The translations under genes and the position numbers were made by a program. From positions 1,426,001 to 1,490,000 of the forward strand of contig JAVHJL010000006.1 of assembly GCA_036971715.1 (NCBI GenBank): DNA of 64,000 nucleotides, written 5' to 3'. Below are positions 48,328 through 60,286 of this stretch, in pieces (within the stretch, counting starts at the first letter, position 1; every line of letters starts with the position of its first letter). The stretch comes from Arthrobotrys musiformis (lineage: Eukaryota; Ascomycota; Orbiliomycetes; Orbiliales; Orbiliaceae). Below the pieces are notes generated by a model. The model made no database searches. It was not told where the DNA came from and saw only the letters and a list, made by a program, of their open reading frames with translations.

Positions 48328-50345
48328 GAAAGAGAGGGAAGCAAGAACCGGTCGGGTCACGACCAAGCTACGATAATGATTCTGCATGCGCATGCATGCA
48401 GGCGCCCATCTTCATCAGCTCGGGTTTTCTTGGCCCTCATTGGTTTTCCCCCGAACGTTAAATTCAGAGTCCCAGAGCTGGTTGCCTCTCAGGACGCGGC
48501 AGATGCGTGCCATGAAATTCCAATCAGGTGGTTGGTGCAGTGATTTCCATCGTACATACATTTTACAAATAGTAGACAACAAAAAAGGTGATGGGATAGC
48601 CTGCATGGCAATGGATGCACATGTATAGAAAAGGTAAAAATTACTTGATCTCAAGCTAGTAAGGGTTTGACCTTTCCACCACCATGGATTTCATCTGTCT
48701 AGCATTTAGAAATCCGGAATTCTAGATTTCTGCATGTTCTCCGATAGAGTTTATGAGCTGAAGTGCAAGGAAAATTAAGAAGAAGACTAAGAAGAGGCTC
48801 CCCTAGGCAGACGGTAAGAGTTTTCCACACTAAATATTTGGAAATCTGGGTATTCGGGTCAATAGTGTGATTTTAATATGATCCGCCTTTCAGACAGGCG
48901 AGACTTTTGATCCACTTCATCTGGATTACCAGTGGGGGGATACGTGGTAATCGTATCCTGTTGATTACTAGATTGAGAAATCAGGCACTTGACCAATTAC
49001 CTAGAATAACTACAGACCAAATACTGACTTTCGAAAGACTTTCTGTCTTTTGGTTTTCCTTTTGTAAGAAAAGAAAAGTAGTAGTTGATAATAATAATCA
49101 TAGATCACAAAAATGGAACCCATGTTATAAATTTCGTCCTGCAGTGCCGCCTAAAAGCCAAGCGGCAAACTCCCAAAAGAGCTCTTGATTAGATAACAAG
49201 AAAAAATCTAAAACGTGCAAGCATTAGGTTTTCAACCACCTCAAATTTCATTGAAAGATCTTGTGATTCAAAGGTCTGTGTTCTTGCTTCCGCTTGCACT
49301 TCGCTCGGTTCTTTTTGCAGCGCTTCAGCCTGCGCTGCATATTCAGCCGCAAATAAAGTAGCTTAGAAAGCAAGAAAGCAAACGGAGGGGCGATCTTGTG
49401 ATGTAAAAACCTTACACACAGGCATGCTGCATGGCGTTCGACGAATCGTGGAGGCTCGATCTCTGTTTGCTTTCTTTTTAGGTTATCCGGTATCTGATCG
49501 CGCTACTCGGTTCCTGGGTTTCTCGTGGGAAGCTTTAGCGAAAACGCCTCAAAACCCACTCAGATGCATTGACAACCTGACATGGGCACAGAATCGAAAG
49601 ACTCTGGGAGGGGAAGAAGGGGAGTAGGTAGCTGGTAGGAGGAGCGGGGGTAAAGTCTTGGACCGGAACTCCTCCGAGGGAGCTGTGAAGTCTGATTCAT
49701 TCCATATTATCATCTTCTGGCAGTTGAGAAGTACTTCGGACGTTCGAACATAAACGGCCACGGGACCGATGCAGTCCACCCAAGAATTTGGATATGCATC
49801 AATGACTTAGCTAACACATCTCGAATGAGGTTTAACTCTCTGTAAAAAAACGCCGAATTGTAAAAAAGACCACCACCCCCAGCTGCCCAGAGCTAGCGCG
49901 ATATCCCGCTCGTAAAAAAAATTTTGAGCCCCCTCCGTGGACCAATGATGCAGCTTCCTAGTCCTTTGGTTGCCTGACGGACTAGCCGAAGAACTGCAAA
50001 AAGGCAAGCAACCGTACCGAAGCATATACCCCACTCTGGTTCCCAGGATTTTTTTACTGCCTTTATGGAGAACTCTTATATTTCGTTTTTTCCGCTTCTC
50101 TCGTCCGAAACCGATTCGATCGAAGGTTTTTCCACGAACTTGTGTCTTAAAATGATCAGTTGGTTTCCCATGTGCACTGGCTTCACACTTGGCGCAGGTC
50201 TTAATCTGATGCATCTAATCTGATTCTCGAGCCACCCCTCTTTTTGGGAAAGGCCAGGTCGGGATCGTCTTAGGTAATAGACTAGAAAAATTCTTTCACC
50301 GTTTCTGTATTGCACGAACCGACGAAAGTTTTCCGATGTCGGCCA

Positions 50346-50354
50346 TTATCTGAT
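50346..50354 (-). promoter_or_regulatory. SreA-type GATA site (ATCAGATAA on minus strand)
   Basis: An exact match to the fungal iron-regulatory GATA consensus ATCWGATAA, on the minus strand, about 1.1 kb upstream of the siderophore transporter start. SreA/Urbs1-type factors repress siderophore uptake genes when iron is sufficient. Confidence 0.6.
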
Positions 50355-50516
50355 CATCTTGGATGTTGATCCTTTGGGTGAGAGTTTCCTGGGGGAAGAG
50401 AAAAATAGTAAAGAAGGGTGCTCTGCATCAGATTAGATTACGTCGTTGGCCTGTCATACCACGGAGGAAGGGTCGCTTTTCGGCGTGGTTGGTGGCTGCG
50501 GGCAGGGATCTGGTGG

Positions 50517-50525
50517 ATCTGATAA
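50517..50525 (+). promoter_or_regulatory. SreA-type GATA site (ATCTGATAA)
   Basis: A second exact match to ATCWGATAA, on the plus strand 163 bp from the first and about 0.94 kb upstream of the siderophore transporter. Paired sites are usual for this class of regulator. Confidence 0.6.
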
Positions 50526-51466
50526 TGCATGCGAGCCGGGCAAGTCGCAAACTTTCATGTTGGAATTAATATTTGCAGGGACCTTCGAACTTTCCCCGAC
50601 TCAGAACTGGAAAAGAATGCAAATGCAAAATGTGAGGGGAATTAAGCAGCTGGGGAAGACCGCTTGAGGTTCTGTGCCCGACAAATTAATTTTTTCTTTC
50701 CTTCTCTCCCTCTCGTTTTCACAAGGGAGAGAGAAAAAGATCCGATTCTTTTTGCCCAAAGTTACAATTTAATTGTCATGAAAACTTAATCCATACGCGT
50801 GGGGTACCACGAAGGGAGGGATCAATTACGATATGATATGATCAAGACGAAGACCAGGAAAGCTCTCCAAGACGGGAACCACCCACGCTACTGGAGCAAA
50901 GACAAGTGCATGCAGGATACCATCGATCAGTGGGTCCACTAGCGCTATACCTTGACATCCTCTGGCAATTGCTTTGCAATTCTCTTTCGAAGAGCTGGGG
51001 TAGTAGTAAATCACAGAGCATGGAGCATGCTACAGTGCCGTCAGGGAACACCTTGATTCTTTTTCTTTTTCGCCCAGGCCTCTCTTGCTGCTGTTACTAC
51101 TGTTGTCTCGCATGGTTCAGATTTTTTTTTTTTTTTGCTCCCTTCGACCCTAGCGCAGATGACTTCTGGGCCCTGCACATACCGCTGATACAGGAAGGCG
51201 GTCGACTGGGAACGACTTGATCATGTCACAAACGGTGAATAGAATTTCCCAGTGCATTGGGTATGGGTATATCTTCAGGGTATTCCCACCTGGACGGAAT
51301 TTCTATAATCTTTTGGATCTTATCTCTTTATTCAATCTCCTCCTGTCTTCCAGGCTCTCCTTCCATAAGTCCCTCGTGGATTGGGTTAAGAATCGACATA
51401 TTTCAATCAATTTGGTAGAAAGACGCAGAGTGTATTCGCTTTCTCTGTAAAGCGGAATTCGCAAGA

Positions 51467-53584
51467 ATGTCCTTTTTCTCTAAATTCGGACCGAATAGGT
51501 CTGAGGCCAAAGAAGTGCCGGCTGATGGCAAAGATGAGCGGTATGAGACCTCGAGCATCGAGTCTGCAGAGAAGCAGACCGGTGTCCAGAAGGTTGAGGC
51601 CATTGCCTTGACTTGGTCGAGAACTTCCCTATGGGTTGCATACGCTGGGTAAGCTTTGATCCTGTACACAAAATACGATGATGCAGTTCCATCTGGTCGT
51701 GGTATTTGGGTTTTATAGTAGTGTATATGGTACTAATACACCGGCGTGGTCAGTATCCTCTTGATGGCTACCGCGACATCTCTCGAGGCGCAGACGACAT
51801 ACCTGTACACCTCGTATGCGCTGTCCGGGTTTGGGCACCATTCGCTTCTGTCGACTATCTCGATCGTTACTGGTGTCATGTATGGTGAGTGTTACACAAT
51901 GTTCAGTACCTTCCATTAACAGGGTAACAGGCTAATGTATGCATGCACTCTTGAATAGCCGTTGTGAAGCCCCCCATGGCCAAGATTGCCGATGTTTTCG
52001 GTCGTTTCGAAGCCTTCGCATTCTCAATCCTCCTCTTCGTCATCGGATACATTATGTTGGCTACCAGTAACTCCGTCGAGACATACGCTGGTTCCCAAGT
52101 CTTCTATGCGGCTGGCTCCACCGGTCTGATCCTACTCCAACAGGTCTTCGTCGCTGATACTACAAATCTGTTGAATCGTGCCTTGTTCTCCTCGCTTCCT
52201 GACTTGCCGTTCCTTTGGACTGTCTGGGCTGGTCCTGAGGTCGGTGCCGCCGTCTTGAAGGGTTCTACCTGGAGATGGGGTTACGGTATGTGGGCTATCA
52301 TCTTGCCCGGCTGCTGTCTCCCACTCCTCGGTTCCCTCTTCGTGAACATGTTGAAAGCGAAGAAGAAGGGTCTTCTCCCACCAAGCAAGATCAAGCAACA
52401 TGGCATCGGTGGGTTCTTGGTTAAGACTTTCTGGGATTTGGACATCATTGGACTGCTATTGTTCACTGCTGCTTTGTGCTTGATCTTGATTCCTCTCACC
52501 CTCGGAGCCGGTGCCACTGGTAAATGGAAGAACCCAAGCTTGATCGCCATGATGGTCGTTGGAGGTGTCTGCTTGATCATCTTCCCATTCTTTGAGACGT
52601 CGAAGAAGCTCGCTCCGAGCCCTCTTCTTTCGCTCAGACTTCTTAAGAACAGAACTGTGCTCGCCGGTACCCTCATTGCCGTCTTCTACTTCAGTAAGTA
52701 TTCAATTCTTCAATTGGTTTACCGTATATACATATTCGAGAGGTTGGGTGTATATACACGCATAGGTGGATCCTCGCTAACATATGGTGATAGTGGCTTT
52801 CTACCAATCCGTCTTTCCCTACTTCTACTCCTACCTCGTCGTCGCCAACGAGCAGTCCGTTGTTTCTGCCGGTCGTATCGTCCTCACCTTCTCTTTCACT
52901 TCCACGGTCTCGTCTATTATTATCTCCTTCCTCATCAAGTGGACTGGACACTACAAGTACTTCGTCTGCGCCGGTGGTCTCATCTACATTCTCGGATTCG
53001 GACTCATGCTCCGATACCGTGTTGAGGGTTCCAGCCGTGCCCAGATCGTTATCAACCAAGTCCTCGTCGGTCTCGGCGGTGGATTCCTCAACGTCCCAGC
53101 CCAATTGGGTGTCCAATCCGTCGTTCCACATCAGGATGTCGCCGCGGCCACTGCATTGTTCCTGACTGCCATCTCCGTCGGCCAGGCCATCGGATCTGCC
53201 ATCTGCGGTGCCATCTGGACCAACAATATCCTCCCCAAGCTCAACGAGTACCTTCCGGATGATGTCAAGGCCAATGCTACAGACATCTACTCCAACTTCG
53301 TTCTCGCTAGCTCTTACCCACCCGGTAGCCCGGCCAGACTTGCTATCAACAGGTCGTATCAGGAGACCATGAGGCTGATGTTGATCGGTGCTTTGGTCAG
53401 CGCTGTTCCAATTGTTTTCCTCACTTTCTTCATGGAGAACGTGGACTTGAAGGCTGCCGACAAGCAGAACACGAAGGGTCGTGTCTTCGGTAACAGCGGC
53501 CCTGATGATGATGATCGTATCGCGGAAGAGAGCGCTGTTGTTGAAACCAAAAGAAGGGAGTCGGAGGCTGGGATCAAGGCCTAA
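51467..53584 (+). CDS. Siderophore-iron transporter (MFS, Sit1/MirB type)
   Basis: Proton-coupled plasma-membrane or vesicular carrier that imports ferric siderophores. Four exons, 51467-51648, 51754-51884, 51959-52693 and 52794-53584, give 612 aa, the usual length for the family. After a charged cytosolic N-terminus the protein has about 14 hydrophobic segments. Family landmarks are LTWSRTSLWVAYAG at the first membrane helix, LLMATATSLEAQTT, KPPMAKIADVFGRFEAF, SSLPDLPFLWTVWAGPEV, and the helix AFYQSVFPYFYSYLVV formed across the last intron. The C-terminal tail is charged. Intron phases 2, 1 and 1 all close. Which siderophore it carries cannot be read from sequence. No siderophore synthesis gene is in the window. 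Two exact ATCWGATAA sites upstream fit iron repression. Confidence 0.92.
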
Positions 53585-54763
53585 GTCCGGATCAATGTCC
53601 TTTTGGACTGAAAGGCCCGCTAGCCCCCTCGCTGTTTGATTTTTTACGGTTATTGCTTGTTTGATTGTTATGTTTATATAATATCCTACACAAGGAACTA
53701 TCTCATCCGGGAGGTGATACGAAGTATGCTATCCGTCCGGGGATACGAGTCCAAGAATAATATAATGAGTACTTACTTAATTACTTACATTCTCCCTTAC
53801 TTGATCAATTGTATATCTAAGGTAATGGTAATTCGAGCAGACACATTACTAAGCGGATTATCCTACGTATATGTACTCCGTAATAGTCTATCTATAGCGA
53901 TTGGTCAAGTAGCGTAACGTCACCCATTCGACTTCCGTTCCGGATGCCGAAGCACCCCGCGTACACCTCTGTCATCCCAGCGCTGCCTAGTATCTTATGC
54001 ACAAAAATAAAATAAAAAAATAAAAAATAAAAAATAAAAAATAAAAAATAAAAAATAAAAAATAAAAAATAAAAAATAAAAAATAAAAAATAAAAAATAA
54101 AAAATAAAAAATAAAAAATAAAAAATAAAAAATAAAAAATAAAAAATAAAAAATAAAAAATAAAAAATAAAAAATAAAAAATAAAAAATAAAAAATAAAA
54201 AATAAAAAATAAAAAATAAAAAATAAAAAATAAAAAATAAAAAATAAAAAATAAAAAATAAAAAATAAAAAATAAAAAATAAAAAAAAGGTCCACCGGAA
54301 TATCCATGATATCCAGGTTATGATAATCGTAAAAACGTGTTGCCCCGAGGTCCACACCGCCTGTGCGACATATCGGAAGCCAGAAGTGGACAAGATGCCA
54401 ATATGATTCGACCACAGTCTCCCATGAAACTCCACAAAGTACACCGAACAAAGCACAAGAGATTCGAGGAAAAGCACAAGAAGGTGCTATATTTATGATG
54501 TCCAGAGCCGGGCTGGTCGGAGATGCTCTAGGCTGCCACTTTTGCGGGCTGGATAGCTGCTTCTCGATGCAATGCCAGTGGACGTACGTACCCGCCCAGC
54601 TCCTCCAAAGCGGGCAGGTGGGGCGGGGCGGGGCGCATGGAACAAAGCATCGAATCCGCCGTCCGCGACCTCCAAGTATAACTATAACTATACCCTCAAC
54701 TGCTTCGGTATAACTAAGTACCTACATCGAGGATATAAGTGTAGATAGCGAGAGCCACATGGC
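53585..54763. other. Intergenic with long heptanucleotide repeat
   Basis: About 1.2 kb between the transporter and the aminopeptidase gene, dominated by the TAAAAAA repeat at 54012-54288. No gene is seen; open frames through the repeat encode only Phe/Leu/Ile/Tyr strings and are artefacts. Confidence 0.65.
54012..54288 (+). repeat. (TAAAAAA)n minisatellite, about 40 copies
   Basis: A near-perfect 7-nt unit repeated over about 277 bp, preceded by two imperfect units. The 7-nt period is not that of TTAGGG-type telomere repeats. Because 7 is not a multiple of 3 the repeat stays open in some frames, creating spurious long reading frames. Confidence 0.95.
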
Positions 54764-57020
54764 ATGCGGTTTATAAAATCCCTCGTCCCCCGATCCGGAA
54801 CCAAGATCGTTCGAACCCAGCTGCTTCAAACGAGACCGATCTCTTCTTCCTCACCGTCTTTCCGTGGGGTCGCCGTCAATACCCGTACGCACGCCCATTC
54901 AACACCTGCCCAATCCCGTTATCGCCGCCCTTCAAAAATGGATATAAACACCGCCGTCACCCCGCCCATCAGCCTGACCGCTGCCGACACCGCCAGATTC
55001 ACCACCCAAGCCGAACCCAAGATGCTCGTCAAATCTCCCGGGTCGCATGACCCTAATACCCAGTCCAACTATCTGATCTTCTACCCGCTGCATAATAAGG
55101 TTTCGATAACCATCGATTTTGAAAAGAAGAGATTTTCCGGTGATATCACCACCGAGTTTGAGTGCAGACAGCAGGGCACTTGTGATGAGATTTTGCTTGA
55201 CACGAGAGATGTCGAGGTTGAGAGTGTCGAAATTGTCAGGGGATCTGGATTGAAGGGTTGGAGTCTTGGAGAGGAGGCTAAGAAGGGCAACTATGGTAGG
55301 CAATTGAAGATATCTTTGGTCTCCGGAGTCGACTATCAGGATAAAACAATTGTCAAGGTATTACGCTTTTTTTTTTTCAAATTTATAGTTATAGGTTATC
55401 TCGAGTTCTGCAATACTAATGACTAGATATCGATAGATCAACTTCGCAACCACTGAAAAGTCCGCTGCCCTGCAATGGCTCACACCCGAACAAACCACAA
55501 ACGGGAAATTCCCATACGTCTTCTCTCAGTGCGAGCCAACATATGCTCGTACAATCTTCCCATGTGCGGATACTCCAGCCGCCAAGTCCACATACGAGTT
55601 CTCTGTCCGCTCCCCGCTGCCAGTACTATGCTCGGGTCTCCAAACGACCGTTGGATCGTTCGATAAGGAAACCGGATCTCTTCTGTACGGATACGAACAA
55701 AACGTTCCTATCCCCTCATATCTCTTTGCTCTGGCCTCCGGGGATATCGCTGGAACAAGGGTTGGCCCACGAAGTTGGGTATGGGGCGCCGCTGAGGAAC
55801 TTGTGACCCTCAAAGCCGAGTTGGATGGAGAGGTTGAGAAGTTCATCTCTATTGCCGAGGAGATTACCGAGAGCGAATATGCTTGGGGTACATATAACGT
55901 CTTGATCCTGCCGCCAAGTTTCCCGTTCGGAGGTATGGAGAACCCAGTGTTCACATATGCCACACCGAGTATTATCAGCGGAGATAAAGAGAACATCGAC
56001 GTTATCGCCCATGAGTTGGCACACAGCTGGAGCGTACGTAATTTCATCATTTATAATAACATAGGCCATTATCTAACATTTTTATGTATACAGGGAAACC
56101 TCGTCACCAACGCCACCTTCCAGGATTTCTGGCTCAACGAAGGTTGGACAGTCTACCTAGAACGTCGTATCGGCGCCGCCATCCACGGCGAGAAATTCTT
56201 CGACTTTTCCTCCATCATCGGCTGGAAATCCCTCGAAGAATCAGTAAACGAATACGGAAAACACCACGAATTCACCAAACTCGTCCCCAACCTCATCGAG
56301 CAGGATCCAGACGATGCATTCAGCTCCATTCCTTACGAGAAGGGATTCACTTTCCTCAGAAAGCTGGATAACCTCGTCGGTCGCGAGAAGTGGAACAAAT
56401 TCATCCCGCATTACTTCAAAACATTCAAGGGGAAGAGTTTGACGAGCGACGTGTTCAAAGAGACGCTTTTGTCGTTCTTCGCGAATGATGCGGAAGCTCA
56501 CGAGGCCCTGACGACAAAGATCGATTGGGATAAGGAGTATTACTCCCCGGGATTACCAGAAAAGCCAGAGTTCGATACCAGTATGGTGGATGTCTGCTAC
56601 GGACTGGCAAAGAAGTGGAAGATTAAGGATTTGGTAGGATTCAATCCCAGTCCGAGCGACTTGGACGGCTGGACCGCGAATCAAAAGGTCGTATTCCTTG
56701 ATAAATTAACCACATATGACCCCTTCAGCACGAAAGATGTCGATCTACTGGCGGAGACGTATGGATTCGATACTAGTGGAAACATGGAGGTGGTGTTTAG
56801 GTTCTACAGCGTGGCCTTGAAGGCTAAATACGAAAAATACTATGAGCCTGCGGCGAAGTGGGTGCAAGGTATTGGAAGAATGAAGTACTGCAGGCCGACA
56901 TATAGGAGTCTAGCAGCATGTGATCGGGACCTTGCAGTTAAGACCTTCCGAGAGAGGGAGGCGTGGTATCATCCTTTGTGCCGGGCCATGGTCAAGAAGG
57001 ATTTGGGGCTGGATGATTAA
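54764..57020 (+). CDS. LAP2: Leukotriene-A4-hydrolase-type zinc aminopeptidase (M1 family)
   Basis: Aminopeptidase and epoxide hydrolase family. Three exons, 54764-55357, 55437-56033 and 56094-57020, all phase 0, give 705 aa. The exopeptidase motif GGMENP is at 363-368. The zinc site HELAH is at 390-394 and NEGW at 412-415, with Glu413 as third ligand at the normal spacing. Other family segments are LQWLTPEQT, FSQCEP and QNVPIPSYLFAL. The first start adds an Arg/Ser-rich, acid-free leader (about residues 1-35) typical of mitochondrial targeting. A second ATG at 54938 (Met59, good AAAAATGG context) would give the normal cytosolic length, so dual localisation is possible. The second intron (60 nt) separates the two halves of the zinc site and is in frame without a stop. 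Confidence 0.93.
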
Positions 57021-57328
57021 GTCTCATACATTCCCCATACAAAAGAAAAAATTGTTCGAGAAGAGAATATATCCCCTAATGATCTACCCTAGGGGAACTC
57101 ATCAGAATTTAGTGTGTCAACCTTTTTTTATTGCATATTAATATATATTCTTAAGATCTTACGAACTGAAACCATTTTATTCTCCAAAATTTGTTTACAT
57201 ATACTGGCTAACTGAACATCTTTATAATCCGTACACACTATAAACCAGCTATAAATATATTTCAAAACACGTACATTACATAGAGTGCCCCCGTTGAACA
57301 GCGATCAGCCATCGCCGAATCAACCCAC
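57021..57328. other. Short convergent intergenic region
   Basis: About 310 bp of AT-rich sequence between the 3' ends of the aminopeptidase and the deaminase-like gene. It presumably contains both polyadenylation regions. Nothing else is seen. Confidence 0.5.
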
Positions 57329-59449
57329 TTAATTCTCTTCGAGATCTAAGGTCCAAGGTAGCGTCTGTGCAAGCCGGTCAATGACACCAAAAGCAAGGCT
57401 CTGCACCGGGACCGGAAGATCGCGTGGTATATCGGAAACGCAGACAGATGAGTTAGTCCTCTCTGCATTCATGCAGGTGAAATCACTCTCGCCGGACAAG
57501 ATGAATTCGCAAACGAAGCACGGTGGTCTCGATAGGCCGATATAAGGGTATGGGTATTCTCCCTGCCAAACGAGACCCTCGCCATAGGATAGGCGAGCCA
57601 AAAGCAACAGCTCGGGGTGTTGAGGGGCCGACAGCTTTTGATGCCCTTGGTTGGCGCATTTTCCCCTGGAAAGTTTTAGGTGGTGTCGTTTTGGTGCGAT
57701 GGGTTTGGGGGTGAGGCCTTCTTTTATTTTGGAAGTGAACTCCTCGAGGCTGATTTCTGGAAATATTGGGTTATCTTCTCCCAGGTCTGGGTACGAGGCA
57801 TGTTCATCTCGGTCACCATTTGCGCGGTCTGGGTACGAGACCAGTTCATCTTTATTAGCGTGGAACAGCCAGGAAGCCGTTCTATCCAGCGACTCGCATT
57901 CGGCTTCTGTTGTTTGAGGATTTGGTATGAAGACTGTAACTTGGGCTCTTCTGTCTCTGAAATACCGGAGGTAGGTGCTTCGTAGAACCTCTCTTGTGAC
58001 GAATAAGAATCGGACTGACATGTACATCAATGTGAAGGTGATGTTTTCTATCGCCCCTGCCTCATAGCTGAGTGTTCTCAGTGGAAGGTTCACGTCTTCG
58101 TAAAAATCCTCGGCTTTGTAATCGTCGCCGTCGCCGCAAATTTCCAAGGCTTTAGGAACGCCGTTGTGCCTGCGTCCGAGCCAATTTTGTTCGGGTATAG
58201 GAATCGAAGACATCGGTATCTCATCCAAGAATTTTTTCATACTGTCAATTTCTTCATCTCCCGGAAACTCTGAATGCGAGCTTGACAGGGCGTTGCGTAA
58301 TCTTTTCGGGAGCATTGAATCTAATGCCTGTTTGAAAAGGGACCACCTTCCGCCAGACTGCGTCGCAGCAGTGTCACTGTATGATCCGGTCTCCGACTTG
58401 GAGCCTTCATCCCCCACAGCTGTAGTCCGATTTTTATCCTTGCTACTACTATCCTTCTTCTTCTTTCTTTTCCCTTTGTTTTTACTCGAGGGTCCAGGGG
58501 CCCCTCTTGTAACGATAGCTAACCAATCCCGGAACAACTGGGAGAAGACAACCAACTCTCCGACCATGCGCATTTTAGACAGAAGCGATGGAAGATCCGC
58601 CGAGGTCCAATCAAGCGTATTAAAGTCCCTTATATAGCGTCCAAACCACCAAGTAAACGCCCGAGTCCATGTGTTAAACTTCTTCACCGTAACCTGCCCT
58701 TTAGTCATCGAACGGGCAGACGGGGGCTTAGGAAATGCCAAAATCTCCGGCACTGTATCCATATATTCCATATATTGAACATACAACTGATGCGTCAGTC
58801 TATGGTCATCGTACTTAACCTCTGGGATTGAAAACTCATCATCGATCTCCCATGAGTGCGGTATACTCGATCCAAACGGTAGTTCAAACTTCCTGGCTTT
58901 GTACATGAACTTTTCGATCATGGATAGTTGTTTCTGTACACTTTTGTATGAATATTGCATCTGGTAGATCGCGAAGTCGGTCAATATTTCACCGTTTTCG
59001 CCCATCTGAGAGTCTCTGGTCCGGTTGGGGTTCGTGGCGGGGCCGATACCTCTGTGTATGAAGGAGAGTATATTATCCACATGCTGCTTAACTTCCACCG
59101 GATCGCGGGGGGCTGTAGAACTCGAGGTGGTTTGTCCGAATTGTACTGCCAACTCTACCTCCTGCATCGTCATCCCCGTTAATGCTACCGCCACCGAGGG
59201 TTCATCTTTACCCCCGCGAAGGAGTAAGAAGGCGAAATGGTCTAGTAGAGCGTTAATGCTATTGCTGTATGCTTGCCGGGGACTGTTGTGTCGGTTCCGG
59301 GATAATTCGATTTCTTTGCGTCGGACTTTGACGGCGGGATGGGTGTTTATTGATGAGAGAATTTGGCATTCGGTTAGGTATCTTTTCCGCTGTTCTTCCA
59401 GGTCTGGGGTTTTTGCGGTGAGGTCTTGGGGGTTCATTAGGGATCCCAT
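57329..59449 (-). CDS. OTT_1508-like fungal deaminase-fold protein
   Basis: Single exon, 706 aa, read from 59449. The N-terminal two thirds are helical with no recognised domain. A Lys/Ser-rich low-complexity linker lies at about 325-355. The C-terminus carries a deaminase-like zinc signature: QHPELLLLARL (HxE at about 611-613), then YIGLSRPPCFVC (CxxC at about 644-647). This is the arrangement of the OTT_1508-like family of the cytidine deaminase superfamily, which is expanded in fungi; the usual HAE appears here as HPE. If active, the Glu would be the proton shuttle and His/Cys/Cys the zinc ligands. Substrate is unknown. The family is related to effector deaminases of polymorphic toxins, so a role in conflict or nucleic-acid editing is possible but is inference. 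Confidence 0.62.
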   Translation of the reverse strand: MGSLMNPQDLTAKTPDLEEQRKRYLTECQILSSINTHPAVKVRRKEIELSRNRHNSPRQAYSNSINALLDHFAFLLLRGGKDEPSVAVALTGMTMQEVELAVQFGQTTSSSTAPRDPVEVKQHVDNILSFIHRGIGPATNPNRTRDSQMGENGEILTDFAIYQMQYSYKSVQKQLSMIEKFMYKARKFELPFGSSIPHSWEIDDEFSIPEVKYDDHRLTHQLYVQYMEYMDTVPEILAFPKPPSARSMTKGQVTVKKFNTWTRAFTWWFGRYIRDFNTLDWTSADLPSLLSKMRMVGELVVFSQLFRDWLAIVTRGAPGPSSKNKGKRKKKKDSSSKDKNRTTAVGDEGSKSETGSYSDTAATQSGGRWSLFKQALDSMLPKRLRNALSSSHSEFPGDEEIDSMKKFLDEIPMSSIPIPEQNWLGRRHNGVPKALEICGDGDDYKAEDFYEDVNLPLRTLSYEAGAIENITFTLMYMSVRFLFVTREVLRSTYLRYFRDRRAQVTVFIPNPQTTEAECESLDRTASWLFHANKDELVSYPDRANGDRDEHASYPDLGEDNPIFPEISLEEFTSKIKEGLTPKPIAPKRHHLKLSRGKCANQGHQKLSAPQHPELLLLARLSYGEGLVWQGEYPYPYIGLSRPPCFVCEFILSGESDFTCMNAERTNSSVCVSDIPRDLPVPVQSLAFGVIDRLAQTLPWTLDLEEN

Positions 59450-60286
59450 TTTTGCGTAGGTTTTATTAAGGCGTAGTTAAGATTGAGATTGATATTGTAT
59501 AGTGCTATCTTTGGTTGGATTTGGTTCTGATATGTATATCGAAAATTGGTGGTTAATGAAATGGTTGCAGGGATGGTGGTCGGAGTTTGTGGGAAGGATT
59601 GTTTCCCTCTCCTTTTTTTTTTAAAAAAAAGGGAAGAGGGATTTTGGAGACGATCGATTAGTTTAATGGAGCAGCTGTTGCTACGCTATTTACAGGCGTC
59701 TATACATCGTGGCTATGAGCAGTCGGGCAATCGATCTACGGAACGTGGGGGTATGAGGCTATATTTCTGGACATATATCTTTTGATATACCAACCCACGT
59801 GACTGGGTTCACAATTTTAGTTGAAGAGTAAAATATTACACCCTCTCATACTTACTTCTTGACCTATTAAACATTAGTCCAGACATGAGACTAAATATTT
59901 ACAGTCTCTACCGGTACTACTGAGTATGTGCTTACCTCCTTAGTCTCAAGGGCGTAGTGTGGATGTGTTGAATGTTGGATTCCGGTTTAGGCAATGCAAG
60001 AGTTTTGCCCATTTCGGCAGTCAAATGCAAAACAAACCGATTTCGCGAACGCGTTAATTGCTTTGCTCCCCAATCCGACCTCCGCTTCCCTTTCTTCCCT
60101 TTCCCAGCCCACTTCACCACAAAAAGAACCACCATCAATCACCATACCAAATTTAGTACCTCGACCCCCCTCCCTCGCTACCAAAGAACTCCCGTACCGT
60201 CGATACTTAATCAAGGCCTTCGTCTATTTTTTATTTGTCTGAATCAGCCTTAGTAGCGATTAAGTAAGGAAGAAAGAAGAAAAACC
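59450..60286. other. Divergent promoter region
   Basis: About 840 bp between the deaminase-like gene and the KEN-box gene. An imperfect inverted repeat (CCCTCTCC-T10 / A8-GGGAAGAGGG) at 59604-59640 could extrude as a hairpin. No gene is seen. Confidence 0.5.

Larger units (their letters stand above)
45761..51466. other. 5.7-kb divergent intergenic region
   Basis: Lies between the 5' ends of the caspase-like gene and the siderophore transporter. No coding gene is supported; the longest open frame (47518-47841) has no recognisable features. It contains a 33-nt direct duplication at 48262-48327 and two exact SreA-type GATA sites at 50346-50354 and 50517-50525. A pyrimidine-rich leader with an inverted AGAGGGAGAGAA/TTCTCTCCCTCT pair lies near 50695-50740. 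Confidence 0.55.

Noticed and set aside
53987..54477. Two minus-strand open frames encoding long Phe/Leu/Ile/Tyr repeats that look like membrane proteins
   Set aside because: They come from reading the (TAAAAAA)n repeat, which has no stop in these frames; there is no real coding context.
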